From: Lachnospiraceae bacterium UBA4260
Lineage (GTDB): Bacteria > Bacillota > Clostridia > Lachnospirales > Lachnospiraceae
DNA: 64,000 bases
Direction: 5' to 3'
Assembly (NCBI GenBank): GCA_002395235.1
Contig: DGWK01000019.1
Location: 220,914-284,913, forward strand
The position numbers and the translations under genes were made by a program. Shown one piece after another: positions 33,131 through 42,654 of this stretch (the first letter of the stretch is position 1; the number at the start of each line of letters is the position of its first letter). The notes below the pieces were generated by a model. It ran no database searches, was not told the origin of the DNA, and was given only the letters and a program-made list of their open reading frames with translations.

Positions 33131-33854
33131 CACTTAGTATTCCCATTTCTTTTAAACTGCAATAACAAAGGTCTCCGATGATAATGTGGTCCGTCAGGCC
33201 GATCCCGAGCAGTTCTCCGGCTCTTTTGATCAGTCTTGTGGATTCTATGTCCTCTCTGCTGGGAGCGGGATCCCCGCTCGGATGATTGTGCAGAAGGACG
33301 ATCCTCACAGCTCCTCTGCGCAGCGCCTGGATATAGATCTCCCGGGGGGAGATCAGCGCTCCGTTTACGGTGCCTGTTGTCAGGACATCTTCCCCCAGCA
33401 GCGCCATTTTGCTGTCAAAATGCAGCAGGACTGTCTGCTCGGTCTCGAGGTGCCGCATGCTTTCCATATAATATTCGGCAATCAGATCGGGCTTGTCAAG
33501 CCGCGGCTGCCTTCGGATCTTCTCTCTCACGATCCGGCGGGCGATCTCGGACAGGCACAGGAGCTTTACCGCCTTCACTTCGCCGATCCCGGGAAGCGCC
33601 CTGAGCTCTTTCATCGTAAGTCTCGGGAGCGCTGACAGAGAGCCGCCTTCGGGATCATGAATTTCCAGCACTCTCCGTCCCAGCTCCACGGCTGTTACGC
33701 CTTTGGTGCCGGTCCTGAGGATGATCCCGACCAGCTCGGCATTGGTGAGGCTCTGCGCCCCGCAGGCGAGAAAGCGCTCGTAGGGCTGTTCGCCATTGCA
33801 GTCTCTGTTATAATCTCTGTTCCGATCAATGTTTTGATTACTGAACTGTTCCAT
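33111..33854 (-). CDS. radC: RadC/JAB-domain DNA repair-associated protein
   Basis: RadC proteins combine an N-terminal helix-hairpin-helix region with a JAB/MPN metalloprotease-like domain; their true role is unclear. HhH: ALPGIGEVKAVKLLCL. JAB metal motif: LLHNHPSGDPAPSREDIEST (HxHx7-8SxxD type). ATG 33854 has AAGGAGACAGA upstream and gives a normal 247 residues; an in-frame extension to 33896 is not needed. It overlaps the start of PBP2. Confidence 0.93.
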   Translation of the reverse strand: MEQFSNQNIDRNRDYNRDCNGEQPYERFLACGAQSLTNAELVGIILRTGTKGVTAVELGRRVLEIHDPEGGSLSALPRLTMKELRALPGIGEVKAVKLLCLSEIARRIVREKIRRQPRLDKPDLIAEYYMESMRHLETEQTVLLHFDSKMALLGEDVLTTGTVNGALISPREIYIQALRRGAVRIVLLHNHPSGDPAPSREDIESTRLIKRAGELLGIGLTDHIIIGDLCYCSLKEMGILSDETTEF

Positions 33855-33949
33855 TCTGTCTCCTTCGGCCTCTCCGGGCGCCGCAAAGACAGACAATACG
33901 GACAGGGGCCTTTCATGGCAGGCCGCCGCGCCGCCTGGTTCTATTCCGT

Positions 33950-35230
33950 TCAGTCCAGACGGCAGAGCCCTCTGTCAAGAAGGTTCTGGAGCGTCTTGAG
34001 AATGCCGAGTTTGGCGTGGGGCCAGGTCAGTCCGCCCTGGAAATATACGTTGTAAGGCGGTTTGATCGGGCCGTCCGCGCTAAGTTCGATGGAGGAGCCC
34101 GACACAAAGGCTCCGGCGGCCATGATTACCTGGCTGTCGTATCCGGGCATATCCGAGGGCTCCGCCGTGACAAAGCTGTCGACGGGGGAAGCGGCCTGGA
34201 TGCCCTGGCAGAAGGCGATCACGCCCTCCGGCGTTCCGAAAGTGATTGCCTGGATGATGTCGTGGCGGCTCTCGGTGCTGTCCGGAAGCACGGCAAAGCC
34301 CAGAGGCTCGTACAGATTGGCGGCCAGGATCGCGCCTTTGAGGGCGGAAGCGGTCACCACAGGACCCATAAAGAAGCCCTGGTAGAAGGAAGGCAGGACC
34401 TCCAGGGTGGCGCCGACTTCCTTGCCGAGTCCCGGTGATGTCAGACGCACAGCGGCGTTTTCTACGCACTCCTTTGTCCCGGCTATATAGCCGCCGATGG
34501 GGGCAAGTCCACCGCCGGGATTCTTGATGAGGGACCCAACGATCATGTCCGCGCCGACGTCCGAGGGCTCTGTCCGCTCTACGAATTCTCCGTAGCAGTT
34601 GTCCACCATGCAGATGACGTCGGGCCGGATCTTCTTGATCATCCCGATGGCCTCTCCGATCTGCGCGACGCTGAGCGTCCGGCGGCTCTGATATCCCTTG
34701 GAGCGCTGAATGGTGACCAGGCGGATCTTATCATCCGCAAGGGCGGCTTTAATCCCCTCGAAATCGAAGGTGCTGTCGGGCAGCAGGTCCACCTGCCTGT
34801 AACCGATGCCGTATTCCGCGAGAGACCCTCTGGAGGGCCTGATGCCTATGACCTCCTGAAGCGTGTCGTAGGGCGCTCCGGCCGCCGAGAGAAGCACATC
34901 CCCGGGCCTTAAGTTGCTCATAAGGGCCAGCGCCAGCGCGTGGGTCCCGCAGGTGATCTGGGGCCTTACCAGCGCGTCTTCCGTGTGAAAATAAGAGGCG
35001 TAGACTCTCTCGAGGCCGTCCCTTCCTATGTCGTCGTAGCCGTAGCCCGTCGTGCCCTTGAGATTGGCTTCGCCGATATGGGCGTCCTGCATGGCTTTGA
35101 TGATCCGCAGCTGATTGTATTCGGCCGTCTCATCGATCTGTTCAAAGCGCCCGGAGAGTCTCTCCAGTACGGGCGCGGCGTAATTAAGTACCTGATCCGT
35201 TATACCGAACTGCCGGTAAATCGATTGCAT
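33950..35230 (-). CDS. Methionine gamma-lyase family PLP protein (YnbB-like)
   Basis: A 426-residue PLP protein of the family sometimes called aluminium resistance protein or YnbB, distant from Cys/Met metabolism enzymes. Visible are GTTGYGYDDIGRDGLERVYA, TCGTHALALALMSNLRPGD, MVDNCYGEFVE (cofactor Asp) and SLIKNPGGGLAPIGGYIAG (PLP lysine region). Its place next to miaA is conserved in Firmicutes. Activity is not known with certainty. Confidence 0.9.
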   Translation of the reverse strand: MQSIYRQFGITDQVLNYAAPVLERLSGRFEQIDETAEYNQLRIIKAMQDAHIGEANLKGTTGYGYDDIGRDGLERVYASYFHTEDALVRPQITCGTHALALALMSNLRPGDVLLSAAGAPYDTLQEVIGIRPSRGSLAEYGIGYRQVDLLPDSTFDFEGIKAALADDKIRLVTIQRSKGYQSRRTLSVAQIGEAIGMIKKIRPDVICMVDNCYGEFVERTEPSDVGADMIVGSLIKNPGGGLAPIGGYIAGTKECVENAAVRLTSPGLGKEVGATLEVLPSFYQGFFMGPVVTASALKGAILAANLYEPLGFAVLPDSTESRHDIIQAITFGTPEGVIAFCQGIQAASPVDSFVTAEPSDMPGYDSQVIMAAGAFVSGSSIELSADGPIKPPYNVYFQGGLTWPHAKLGILKTLQNLLDRGLCRLD

Positions 35231-35274
35231 ATATATCTGTCTCCTTCAAGGTTAGTCTATTCAATTTGTATAAA

Positions 35275-36222
35275 TCAGATCCCGAGCGCTTTCTGCGCGG
35301 TCTCCTGCATATAGTCCCACAGCTCATTTCGGTCTGCGAACTGGTCGACATCCACCCAGTGGACGCCCTTTTCGCGGCGAAACCAGGTGAGCTGTCTTTT
35401 GGCAAAGTGCCTTGTGTCCCGCTTGATCAGGCGGACGGCTTCGTCCAGGCTGTATTTGCCCTCCAGATGGCCGTAGATCTGCTTGTAGCCGATGCCCTGC
35501 ATGGCTGTGCTGTCCCCGGGGATTCCCATTTTATAGAGCTTTGTGACTTCTTCCAAAAGGCCCTGCTCCATCATGAGGTCCACCCGCATGTCGATCCGCT
35601 CATACAGTGCGGCGCGGTCCATGGTCAGGACAAAAAAGACCGCGTTGTAGGCGGGCTCCTTCTCCCTCTGCTCCGCGTTGTGGGCCGCAATGGAGTCTCC
35701 GCTCTCCCGGGCAAATTCCAGGGCTCTGATCACTCTTTTGATATTGTTGGGATGGATGGCGGCCGCGGAGGCGGGATCTCTCTGCGCGAGCAGGGCGTGC
35801 ACCGCTTCCGGCCCGTGCTCCCTGGCCATCTGCGCGAGGCGCTGCCGCAGAGGGGTGTTCTCCTCCATCTGTGTGAAATCAATGTCGTACAGGAGCGCCT
35901 GGATATAAAAGCCCGTTCCGCCGCACAATATGGGAAGTTTGCCCCTTGCGGCGATGTCTTCCGCAGCCCTTTTCGCCTGCTCCTTGAAGCGGACGACGTT
36001 CCAGGTCTCGGAAGGGTCCGCGCAGTCGATCAGGTGATGGGGAACGCCCCGCATCTCTTCCTCTGTGACCTTGGCGCTCCCTATATCCATTCCCCGGTAG
36101 ACCTGCATGGAATCCGCGGAGATCACTTCTCCGCCCATGCGCAGCGCAAGTTCCGCGGCGGCGGCGCTCTTGCCGGTGGCCGTCGGACCTGCGATGATCA
36201 GTAATGGCGTTTTTGCATTCAT
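35275..36222 (-). CDS. miaA: tRNA dimethylallyltransferase
   Basis: MiaA adds a dimethylallyl group to A37 of tRNAs reading UNN codons. The 315-residue protein has Walker A IAGPTATGKSAAAAELA, then ISADSMQVYRGMDIGSAKV and HHLIDCADPSE. The product is the substrate for MiaB, encoded at 41150-42616, which methylthiolates the same base. Its ATG overlaps the mutL stop (ATGA). Confidence 0.97.
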   Translation of the reverse strand: MNAKTPLLIIAGPTATGKSAAAAELALRMGGEVISADSMQVYRGMDIGSAKVTEEEMRGVPHHLIDCADPSETWNVVRFKEQAKRAAEDIAARGKLPILCGGTGFYIQALLYDIDFTQMEENTPLRQRLAQMAREHGPEAVHALLAQRDPASAAAIHPNNIKRVIRALEFARESGDSIAAHNAEQREKEPAYNAVFFVLTMDRAALYERIDMRVDLMMEQGLLEEVTKLYKMGIPGDSTAMQGIGYKQIYGHLEGKYSLDEAVRLIKRDTRHFAKRQLTWFRREKGVHWVDVDQFADRNELWDYMQETAQKALGI

Positions 36223-38306
36223 GTGACGATCCTCTTGAACTTTTTGTCCATGTCCGCCTGGGAGAAGACGATCATGGTCGGTCTTCCGTGCGGGCAGTGA
36301 TAAGGATTATCAAGCTTTAAAAGCTCATCGATCAGGACCTGCGCCTCTTTCTCCGACAGGAGCGAATTGCCCTTTACGGCGGCCTTGCAGGACATGGAAG
36401 CGATCTTGGCGAGGATGGCTGCGGGCGTGCCCGTCATCTTATCTTCCACCATCTCCTCGAGGGTATCCCGAAGAAGCTCCGTGGCGTCATTGCCGTAGAG
36501 TTCCATGGGGACGGCGCGGATCGCGTAGGTGCTGCCGCCCAGAGGTTCGATCTCATAGCCCATGGACTTAAAGACCGCCTCGTGCGTGTGCAGCTCGCCC
36601 TCTTCCCGGCCGGTCAGTGTGATCACGGCAGCGGGCAGCAGCATCTGGGAGCCGGAGGAAGAAGGGTCATTGTCATTAAGCCGCTTCATGAGGCGCTCAT
36701 AGTTTACCTTCTCATGGGCGGCGTGCTGGTCGACCACGAGAAGCTTTCCCTCGTACTGGATCAGCCAGTAGGTTTCAAATACCTGGCCGATGATACGGAA
36801 TTTCGGGCGGTTGTCCTCGACCAGCATCTTCTCCTCATCCGGGGCGGAAAAATCGGTGCGCTCAAACAGACTGGCCTGCTGGTAGCTGCCTTTTTTTGGC
36901 TCCGGCTGTGAGGCGGCCGGGGCCTGGGACAGAGGAACTTCCTGGTCTCGCTCTTTTGACCCGGCAGATCCCTTGTCGGAGCCGGAAGCAGGGATCCTTT
37001 TATCCTCAAAGAGGAAATCTTCGGTCTCCACTCTGGCGGGGCCCTTGGGGCTCACAGGTTCCGGGTCCGTGAATATGATTTCCAGAGAGGAACCTGACGC
37101 GTGGACAGCGCCCGGCGCGGCTGTTTTTCCCGCGCCATCACTTCCGTAGCCGGCCACAGGGTCCGACACGAATCTCGCCCGCTCGAAAGGCTCCGGGTGA
37201 GGGGCGCTCTCGAGGCGGCGTCTCGCCTCCTCCGCTTCTTCTCTCTTTCTTGCGCGTTCCTGGGCCTGCGTCTCCAGAATTTCTGCCGGGATCAGCTCCG
37301 CGCTGTGCAGAACGCCGTGAACGCTCTCATCGATAAAGTGAAAGACGGCTTCGGGCTGTGAAAAGCGCACTTCCATCTTGGTCGGGTGCACATTGACGTC
37401 GGCCTCCTCGGTGGGGATGCCCAGGTGCAGGACCGCAAAGGGAAATTTGTGCTGCATCAGGTCGGTCCTGTAGCCGGCCTCCACTGCTCTGGAGAGCGTA
37501 TTGCTCTTAAGCATTCTTCCGTTCACAAAGAAGATCTCGAAGTTTCTGGTGGACCGGCTGATCTCCGGCCTTCCGATAAATCCTTCCAGCGAGTAGTGTC
37601 CGTCCGATACCTTTACGGGCAGCACTTTTTTGCTGATCTCGCGCCCGTAGATCCTGTACAGAAGCTCCTTGAGATCGCCGTTTCCCGTCGTGTGCAGTTT
37701 TTCCTTGCCGTCCACCCGGTAGTGGAAGGAAATGGACGGGTGCGAGAGCGCCTGGCGCTCCACGAGGTCGGTGATATAGCCGGCTTCCGTCTGCGGCTGT
37801 TTGAGGAATTTGGCGCGCACGGGGACATTGTAGAAGAGATTACGGACGACTACGCTGGTGCCGTCAGGAGCGCCGATCTCTTCGAGATCGAGCTTTATGT
37901 GCTCATTCTCCGAAAAGCCGCTCAGTGGCTGATTGGTGGCCCTGATCCCGGTCAGGGAGTCCCTGGTCTTGGTGATCATCTCCACCTGGGCGACCGCGGC
38001 AATGCTGGACAGGGCCTCCCCCCTGAATCCGAGGCTGACGAGCCGGGTCAGGTCGCTGTCGTCGCGGATCTTGCTGGTCGCGTGACGCTCGAACGCCTTA
38101 GTGATCTGGCTCTTTTCTATGCCGCAGCCGTTGTCCGTGACGCGGATCATCTTCTTTCCGCCCTCCCGGATCTCTATGGTGATGGCGGTGGCGCCGGCGT
38201 CGATGGAGTTCTCCACCAGCTCCTTCACCACGTTTACGGGCCTCTCCACCACTTCTCCGGCGGCGATCCGGTTTATCGTTTCTTCACTCAGTAAATGAAT
38301 TTCCAA
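36219..38306 (-). CDS. mutL: DNA mismatch repair protein MutL
   Basis: MutL couples mismatch recognition by MutS to strand incision. The 695-residue protein has the GHKL ATPase domain (IAAGEVVERPVNVVKELVENS, DNGCGI, GFRGEALSSI), a Pro/Glu/Ser-rich linker (about 340-500) and a C-terminal dimerisation domain with DQHAAHEKVNYE and the Zn/endonuclease motif region ACKAAVKGN plus CPHGRPT, as in MutLs that nick DNA themselves. It starts with TTG at 38306 behind AGAGGA. MutS is encoded upstream, separated by repeat copy D. Confidence 0.97.
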   Translation of the reverse strand: MEIHLLSEETINRIAAGEVVERPVNVVKELVENSIDAGATAITIEIREGGKKMIRVTDNGCGIEKSQITKAFERHATSKIRDDSDLTRLVSLGFRGEALSSIAAVAQVEMITKTRDSLTGIRATNQPLSGFSENEHIKLDLEEIGAPDGTSVVVRNLFYNVPVRAKFLKQPQTEAGYITDLVERQALSHPSISFHYRVDGKEKLHTTGNGDLKELLYRIYGREISKKVLPVKVSDGHYSLEGFIGRPEISRSTRNFEIFFVNGRMLKSNTLSRAVEAGYRTDLMQHKFPFAVLHLGIPTEEADVNVHPTKMEVRFSQPEAVFHFIDESVHGVLHSAELIPAEILETQAQERARKREEAEEARRRLESAPHPEPFERARFVSDPVAGYGSDGAGKTAAPGAVHASGSSLEIIFTDPEPVSPKGPARVETEDFLFEDKRIPASGSDKGSAGSKERDQEVPLSQAPAASQPEPKKGSYQQASLFERTDFSAPDEEKMLVEDNRPKFRIIGQVFETYWLIQYEGKLLVVDQHAAHEKVNYERLMKRLNDNDPSSSGSQMLLPAAVITLTGREEGELHTHEAVFKSMGYEIEPLGGSTYAIRAVPMELYGNDATELLRDTLEEMVEDKMTGTPAAILAKIASMSCKAAVKGNSLLSEKEAQVLIDELLKLDNPYHCPHGRPTMIVFSQADMDKKFKRIVT

Positions 38307-38325
38307 TACTCTGTCCTCTTACATA

Positions 38326-38418
38326 GCCCGCATGGCGAGCCGCGCGCGTGTGCATCATATAACTCAGAGGGGGATTGTCACCCGCCTGTAGAGGCGGGTG
38401 ACATCCTCCCTGAGTTAT
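38326..38418 (-). repeat. Dispersed structured repeat, copy D (palindrome intact, GC module shortened)
   Basis: Reverse orientation between mutS and mutL. On the - strand it reads TATAACTCAGGGAGGATGTC, CACCCGCCTCTACAGGCGGGTG (a near-perfect hairpin), GACAATCCCCCTCTGAGTTAT, then ATGATGCACACGCGCG and a shortened end. The mutS stop codon TAA is formed by the TATAACTCAG start of the element. Confidence 0.88.
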
Positions 38419-41102
38419 ACGCTCCAGCGGTTCTTGAGCTGCGTCTGAAGGCGGTACAGCGTGTTCAGCGCATCCAGGGGCGTCAGGTTCGAGATGTCGA
38501 TCTGCTCCAGCTCTTTGAGCACATCGGTGTCGCTCACCGTCTCGAACAGGGACATCTGTCCCAGGTCCACGTCGTCGTAGTGCTTGGCTTTTTTGGCTTT
38601 TCCCGCGCTCTGGCCGGTTTTGGTCTCGATGTTCTTGATGCTCTCGGTTATATCGCTGTCCGTGAGCTGCTCGAGAATCTCCTTGGCCCTGTCGATCACG
38701 ATGTCGGGAAGGCCCGCCAGTTTGGCGACCTGGATGCCGTAGCTTCTGTCCGCGCCGCCCTTTATGATCTTTCGCAGGAAAACGATGTCATCGCCCTTTT
38801 CCTTGACGGCGACGCAGTAGTTGCTGACATTGTCTATTTTGCCCTCGAGCTCCGTCAGCTCGTGGTAGTGGGTCGCAAAGAGCGTCTTGGCCCCCAGAAA
38901 CCGCTTGTTGCTGATGTGTTCGATGACGGCCCAGGCGATGGACAGGCCGTCGTAGGTGGAAGTCCCTCTGCCGATCTCGTCCAGGATCAGGAGGGAAGAA
39001 GGCGTCGCGTTCCTGAGGATATTGGCGACTTCGTTCATCTCCACCATGAAGGTGCTCTGGCCGCTCCCCAGGTCATCGGAGGCGCCGACCCTGGTAAAGA
39101 TCCTGTCCACCACGCACAGATCCGCCGAGGTGGCGGGGACAAAACTCCCGATCTGGGCCATCAGGCAGATGAGCGCCGTCTGGCGCATGTAGGTGGACTT
39201 GCCGGCCATGTTGGGACCGGTGATGATGGCGATCGCGTTCTTTTTGCTGTCCAGGAACGTGTCGTTGGAGATAAACTCTCCCTGCAGCATCTTCTCGACG
39301 ACCGGATGCCTGCCCTCCTTGATCTTTATATACCCTTTGTCATTGATGGAAGGGCGCACGTAGCGGCCCCTCTCCGCGACAAGGGAAAGGGAGCAGAGAA
39401 CGTCCAGCATAGCAAGCGCTCTGGCGGCTTTCTGGATCACCGAGATCTGCCCGCCCACGGTGTCCCGGATCTCGCAGAACTTGTCGTACTCGAGCGTATT
39501 GAGCTTGTCCTCCGCGTTCAGGATCGTGTCCTCCAGGGACTTGAGCTTGTCGGAGGTGTAGCGCTCGGCGCCCACAAGGGTCTGCTTTCGCTGGTAATCC
39601 GGCGGGACCAGGTTCTTGAAGGAGTTGGTGACCTCGAAGTAATAGCCGAAGACTTTGTTGTACTTGATGCGCAGGTTCTTGATGCCGGTGCGCTGCTGAT
39701 CCTCAGCCTCCAGATCCATCAGCCACTTTCGCCCCTGGGTCTTGGCCTCCCGGAGCATGTCGATATCGGGGTCAAACCCTGTCTTGATGATGCCGCCCTC
39801 TCTGACCTGGAGCGGAGGCTCGTCTTCGATGGACTTCTCCAGAAGGTCCACGATCTCGTCGAAATCGACCATGTCGTCCCGGAGCTGCGCGAGCAGTCCG
39901 CCGTCGAAATCCTGCAGGACCTGGCGGATGGGGGCGAACATTTTGAGGGACCCGCGCAGAGCGATGAGGTCCCTGGGATTGGCCGAGCCGTAGCTGACCC
40001 TGGTCATGAGCCTCTCCAGGTCGTAGACCGGCTGCAGGTACTCCCGGATCTCGTCGCGGTCGACTGTATTGCCGCACAATTTGTCCACCGCGTCCAGCCT
40101 CTGCTCGATCATCTCGCGGTCCACGAGGGGCTGTTCGATCATCTGGTGGAGCCTGCGCGCGCCCATGGCCGTCGCCGTCCTGTCGAGGACCCACAGAAGG
40201 GAGCCCCGCTTTTTCTTCTCGCGCATGGTCTCCGTGAGCTCCAGATTTCTTCTCGTGGAGCTGTCCAGAAGCATATACTTGCCGGCCGCGTAGACGCTGA
40301 TTCCCGTTATATTGGAGAGCGAATTCTTCTGCGTGTCGTACAGATAGCGAAGAAGGGCTCCCGCCGCCGCCCCGCCGGTCCGCTTGTCGTCCATGCCCAG
40401 CGCGATCAGGCTGGACACGTGAAAGTGCTCCAGCAGGACCTTCTGCGCCGCCGCCTCGTCAAAATAGTGAGCGCCCAGCGTATTGACGATGATGCCAAGC
40501 CTGTCCCGAATATCTCCCAGGTCCAGGCTCGAGAGGAGAAAACTGTCGCTGCAGATGATCTCCGAAGGCGAATAGCGGACGATCTCGTCGTAGATCTTGC
40601 GGTCGCCTTCTGTCTCCGTCATATAGAATTCGCCGGTCGTGACGTCCGCCACGGCGATCCCGCTTTTTCCCTGCCCGCTGTAGAGGATGCAGAAGATAAA
40701 GTTGTTCTTCCCCTCCTCAATGGACTCCATGTCGAGGTTTGTGCCGGGCGTGACAATGCGGATGACCTCCCGCTTCACCATTCCCTTGGCGGTCCTGGGA
40801 TCCTCCACCTGCTCGCAGATGGCGGCTTTATAGCCCTTTTCGACAAGTCTCGTCAGGTAGCTGTCCACCGCGTGGTAAGGGACGCCGCACATGGGCGCCC
40901 GCTCCTTCAGGCCGCAGCTCTTTCCCGTCAGCGTCAGTTCCAGTTCCCTCGATACGATCTCGGCGTCCTCGAAAAACATCTCGTAGAAATCGCCGAGGCG
41001 GTAAAAGAGGATGCAGCCCGGGTACTCCTCCTTGGTCCTCAGGTAGTGCTGCATCATGGGACTGAGTTTGGATAAATCCTGTTCTTCCAGCTTAATACTC
41101 AT
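38415..41102 (-). CDS. mutS: DNA mismatch repair protein MutS
   Basis: MutS recognises base mismatches and small loops. The 895-residue protein has the mismatch-binding domain I with CILFYRLGDFYEMFFEDA (Phe-x-Glu), the connector, lever and clamp domains, and the C-terminal ATPase with GPNMAGKSTYMRQ, DEIGRGTSTYDGLSI and FATHYHELTEL. The C-terminal tail QMSLFE region fits a beta-clamp-binding motif. The last codon and stop overlap repeat copy D. The miaB gene is upstream. Confidence 0.98.
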   Translation of the reverse strand: MSIKLEEQDLSKLSPMMQHYLRTKEEYPGCILFYRLGDFYEMFFEDAEIVSRELELTLTGKSCGLKERAPMCGVPYHAVDSYLTRLVEKGYKAAICEQVEDPRTAKGMVKREVIRIVTPGTNLDMESIEEGKNNFIFCILYSGQGKSGIAVADVTTGEFYMTETEGDRKIYDEIVRYSPSEIICSDSFLLSSLDLGDIRDRLGIIVNTLGAHYFDEAAAQKVLLEHFHVSSLIALGMDDKRTGGAAAGALLRYLYDTQKNSLSNITGISVYAAGKYMLLDSSTRRNLELTETMREKKKRGSLLWVLDRTATAMGARRLHQMIEQPLVDREMIEQRLDAVDKLCGNTVDRDEIREYLQPVYDLERLMTRVSYGSANPRDLIALRGSLKMFAPIRQVLQDFDGGLLAQLRDDMVDFDEIVDLLEKSIEDEPPLQVREGGIIKTGFDPDIDMLREAKTQGRKWLMDLEAEDQQRTGIKNLRIKYNKVFGYYFEVTNSFKNLVPPDYQRKQTLVGAERYTSDKLKSLEDTILNAEDKLNTLEYDKFCEIRDTVGGQISVIQKAARALAMLDVLCSLSLVAERGRYVRPSINDKGYIKIKEGRHPVVEKMLQGEFISNDTFLDSKKNAIAIITGPNMAGKSTYMRQTALICLMAQIGSFVPATSADLCVVDRIFTRVGASDDLGSGQSTFMVEMNEVANILRNATPSSLLILDEIGRGTSTYDGLSIAWAVIEHISNKRFLGAKTLFATHYHELTELEGKIDNVSNYCVAVKEKGDDIVFLRKIIKGGADRSYGIQVAKLAGLPDIVIDRAKEILEQLTDSDITESIKNIETKTGQSAGKAKKAKHYDDVDLGQMSLFETVSDTDVLKELEQIDISNLTPLDALNTLYRLQTQLKNRWSV

Positions 41103-41149
41103 TCATTTCCTTCATTTCTGTGCTTTTTTGGCAAAATCCGCACCTGGCC

Positions 41150-42616
41150 TCACGCCTCTTTTTCGATATGGCCAAAATAGTAAAAGCCGCGGCACTCTTC
41201 GAGACGGACCGGCTGATAGGTGCCGATCAGGGAGGCGTCTCCCGGCACATGGACGATCATGTTATTGGAGAGGCGGCATGTCACATAGCCTTCCTTCTGC
41301 GAATTCAGCTCCTCGACGAGGCCTTCCATGACGCGGCCTTCAAGCAGCGCCGACCTCGTCCTGGCGTTTTCCTGCACGGTCAGAAGAACTCTGTCAAACC
41401 CTTCCTTGACGACGTCCGCAGGAACCTGGTCCGGCATTTTGGCCGCCGGCGTTCCCCTTCGGGGGGAATAGATAAAGGTATAGGCGTTGTCGAACTGCAC
41501 TCTCTTAATGACATCCACGGTGTCGTCCACATCCTGCGCGGTCTCGCCGGGGAATCCGACGATAATGTCCGTCGTGATGGCCACATCCGGGATCTCCTCA
41601 CGGATCTTCTGCGCCAGCGCGATGAACTGCTCTTTGGTGTAGTGGCGGTTCATCTTTTTGAGGATCCTGTCGGAGCCGCTCTGGAGGGGAAGGTGCACGT
41701 GTCTGGCGACCTTGGGATTGTCCCGGATCACCCGGATCAGGTCATAGGACAGATCCTTGGGATGGGGCGTCATGAAGCGGACTCTCCTGATTCCTTCCAC
41801 TTTGCAGACCTCTTCGAGGAGCTGGGCAAAGCTGATCGGATTTTCGAGTCCCTTGCCGTAGGAATTGACGTTCTGTCCCAGCAGCATGATCTCGGTCACG
41901 CCGTCGCGGGCCAGATTTTCGCATTCGCGCAGGATCTCCCTGGGATCCCGGCTGCGCTCTCTGCCCCTTACATAGGGAACAATGCAGTAGCTGCAGAAAT
42001 TGTCGCAGCCGAACATGATGTTGATGCCGGATTTATAGGGATATTTTCTCTCGACAGGAAGGTTCTCCACGATCTTGTCGGTCTTGTCCCAGATTTCGGT
42101 GACCTTGCGGTCCGTGTCATAGACTTCCCACAGATACTGGGCGAAGCGGTATATATTGTGGGTCCCGAAGATCAGGTCGACAAAGGGATAGCTCTTTCTG
42201 ACTTTCTCGACATTTCCCTTCTCCTGCATCATGCAGCCGCAGATCGCGACCTTCATGTGCGGGTTCTTCTTCTTGAGATGGCTGATCCTTCCAAGGCGCC
42301 CGAAAGTCCTCTGGTCCGCGTTGTCCCTGACGGTGCAGGTGTTGAAGATGACGAAATCGGCGTCCTCCGACTCCGTGGGCGCAAATCCGGATTTGATCAG
42401 GATTCCGATCAGCTTCTCGGAGTCCCTGGCGTTCATCTGACAGCCGAAGGTGACCGTGCAGGCGGTAAGTGGCCTTCCCGCCGCCTGTGATCTGTCGGCG
42501 ATCAGCTTTCTCAGTTTCCCTATATAGTATAGCTCGCGGCTGTGCTCGTCCGAAGGCTCGGGGCCGAGCAGGTCGATGGCGGCGAGTTCCTTTTCAAATT
42601 GTGTATCGCTAGACAT
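41150..42616 (-). CDS. miaB: tRNA methylthiotransferase MiaB
   Basis: MiaB is a radical-SAM enzyme that methylthiolates i6A37 in tRNA. The 488-residue protein has the N-terminal UPF0004 domain with cluster cysteines (TFGCQMNARDSEK, NTCTVRDNA, ICGCMMQ), the radical-SAM CSYCIVPYVRGRERSR motif (CxxxCxxC) and a C-terminal TRAM domain. It is cotranscribed with mutS, mutL and miaA, the gene for the preceding modification step. Confidence 0.97.
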   Translation of the reverse strand: MSSDTQFEKELAAIDLLGPEPSDEHSRELYYIGKLRKLIADRSQAAGRPLTACTVTFGCQMNARDSEKLIGILIKSGFAPTESEDADFVIFNTCTVRDNADQRTFGRLGRISHLKKKNPHMKVAICGCMMQEKGNVEKVRKSYPFVDLIFGTHNIYRFAQYLWEVYDTDRKVTEIWDKTDKIVENLPVERKYPYKSGINIMFGCDNFCSYCIVPYVRGRERSRDPREILRECENLARDGVTEIMLLGQNVNSYGKGLENPISFAQLLEEVCKVEGIRRVRFMTPHPKDLSYDLIRVIRDNPKVARHVHLPLQSGSDRILKKMNRHYTKEQFIALAQKIREEIPDVAITTDIIVGFPGETAQDVDDTVDVIKRVQFDNAYTFIYSPRRGTPAAKMPDQVPADVVKEGFDRVLLTVQENARTRSALLEGRVMEGLVEELNSQKEGYVTCRLSNNMIVHVPGDASLIGTYQPVRLEECRGFYYFGHIEKEA

Positions 42617-42654
42617 ATTGTTTCCTCATGTACTGTATTCTAATAGCGGCCGTT

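Noticed and set aside
38295..41075. Long + strand open frame opposite mutS (about 926 codons)
   Set aside because: It is a mirror frame of the GC-rich mutS gene, with low-complexity Val/Gly/Asp/His-rich translation and no ribosome binding site or family motif.
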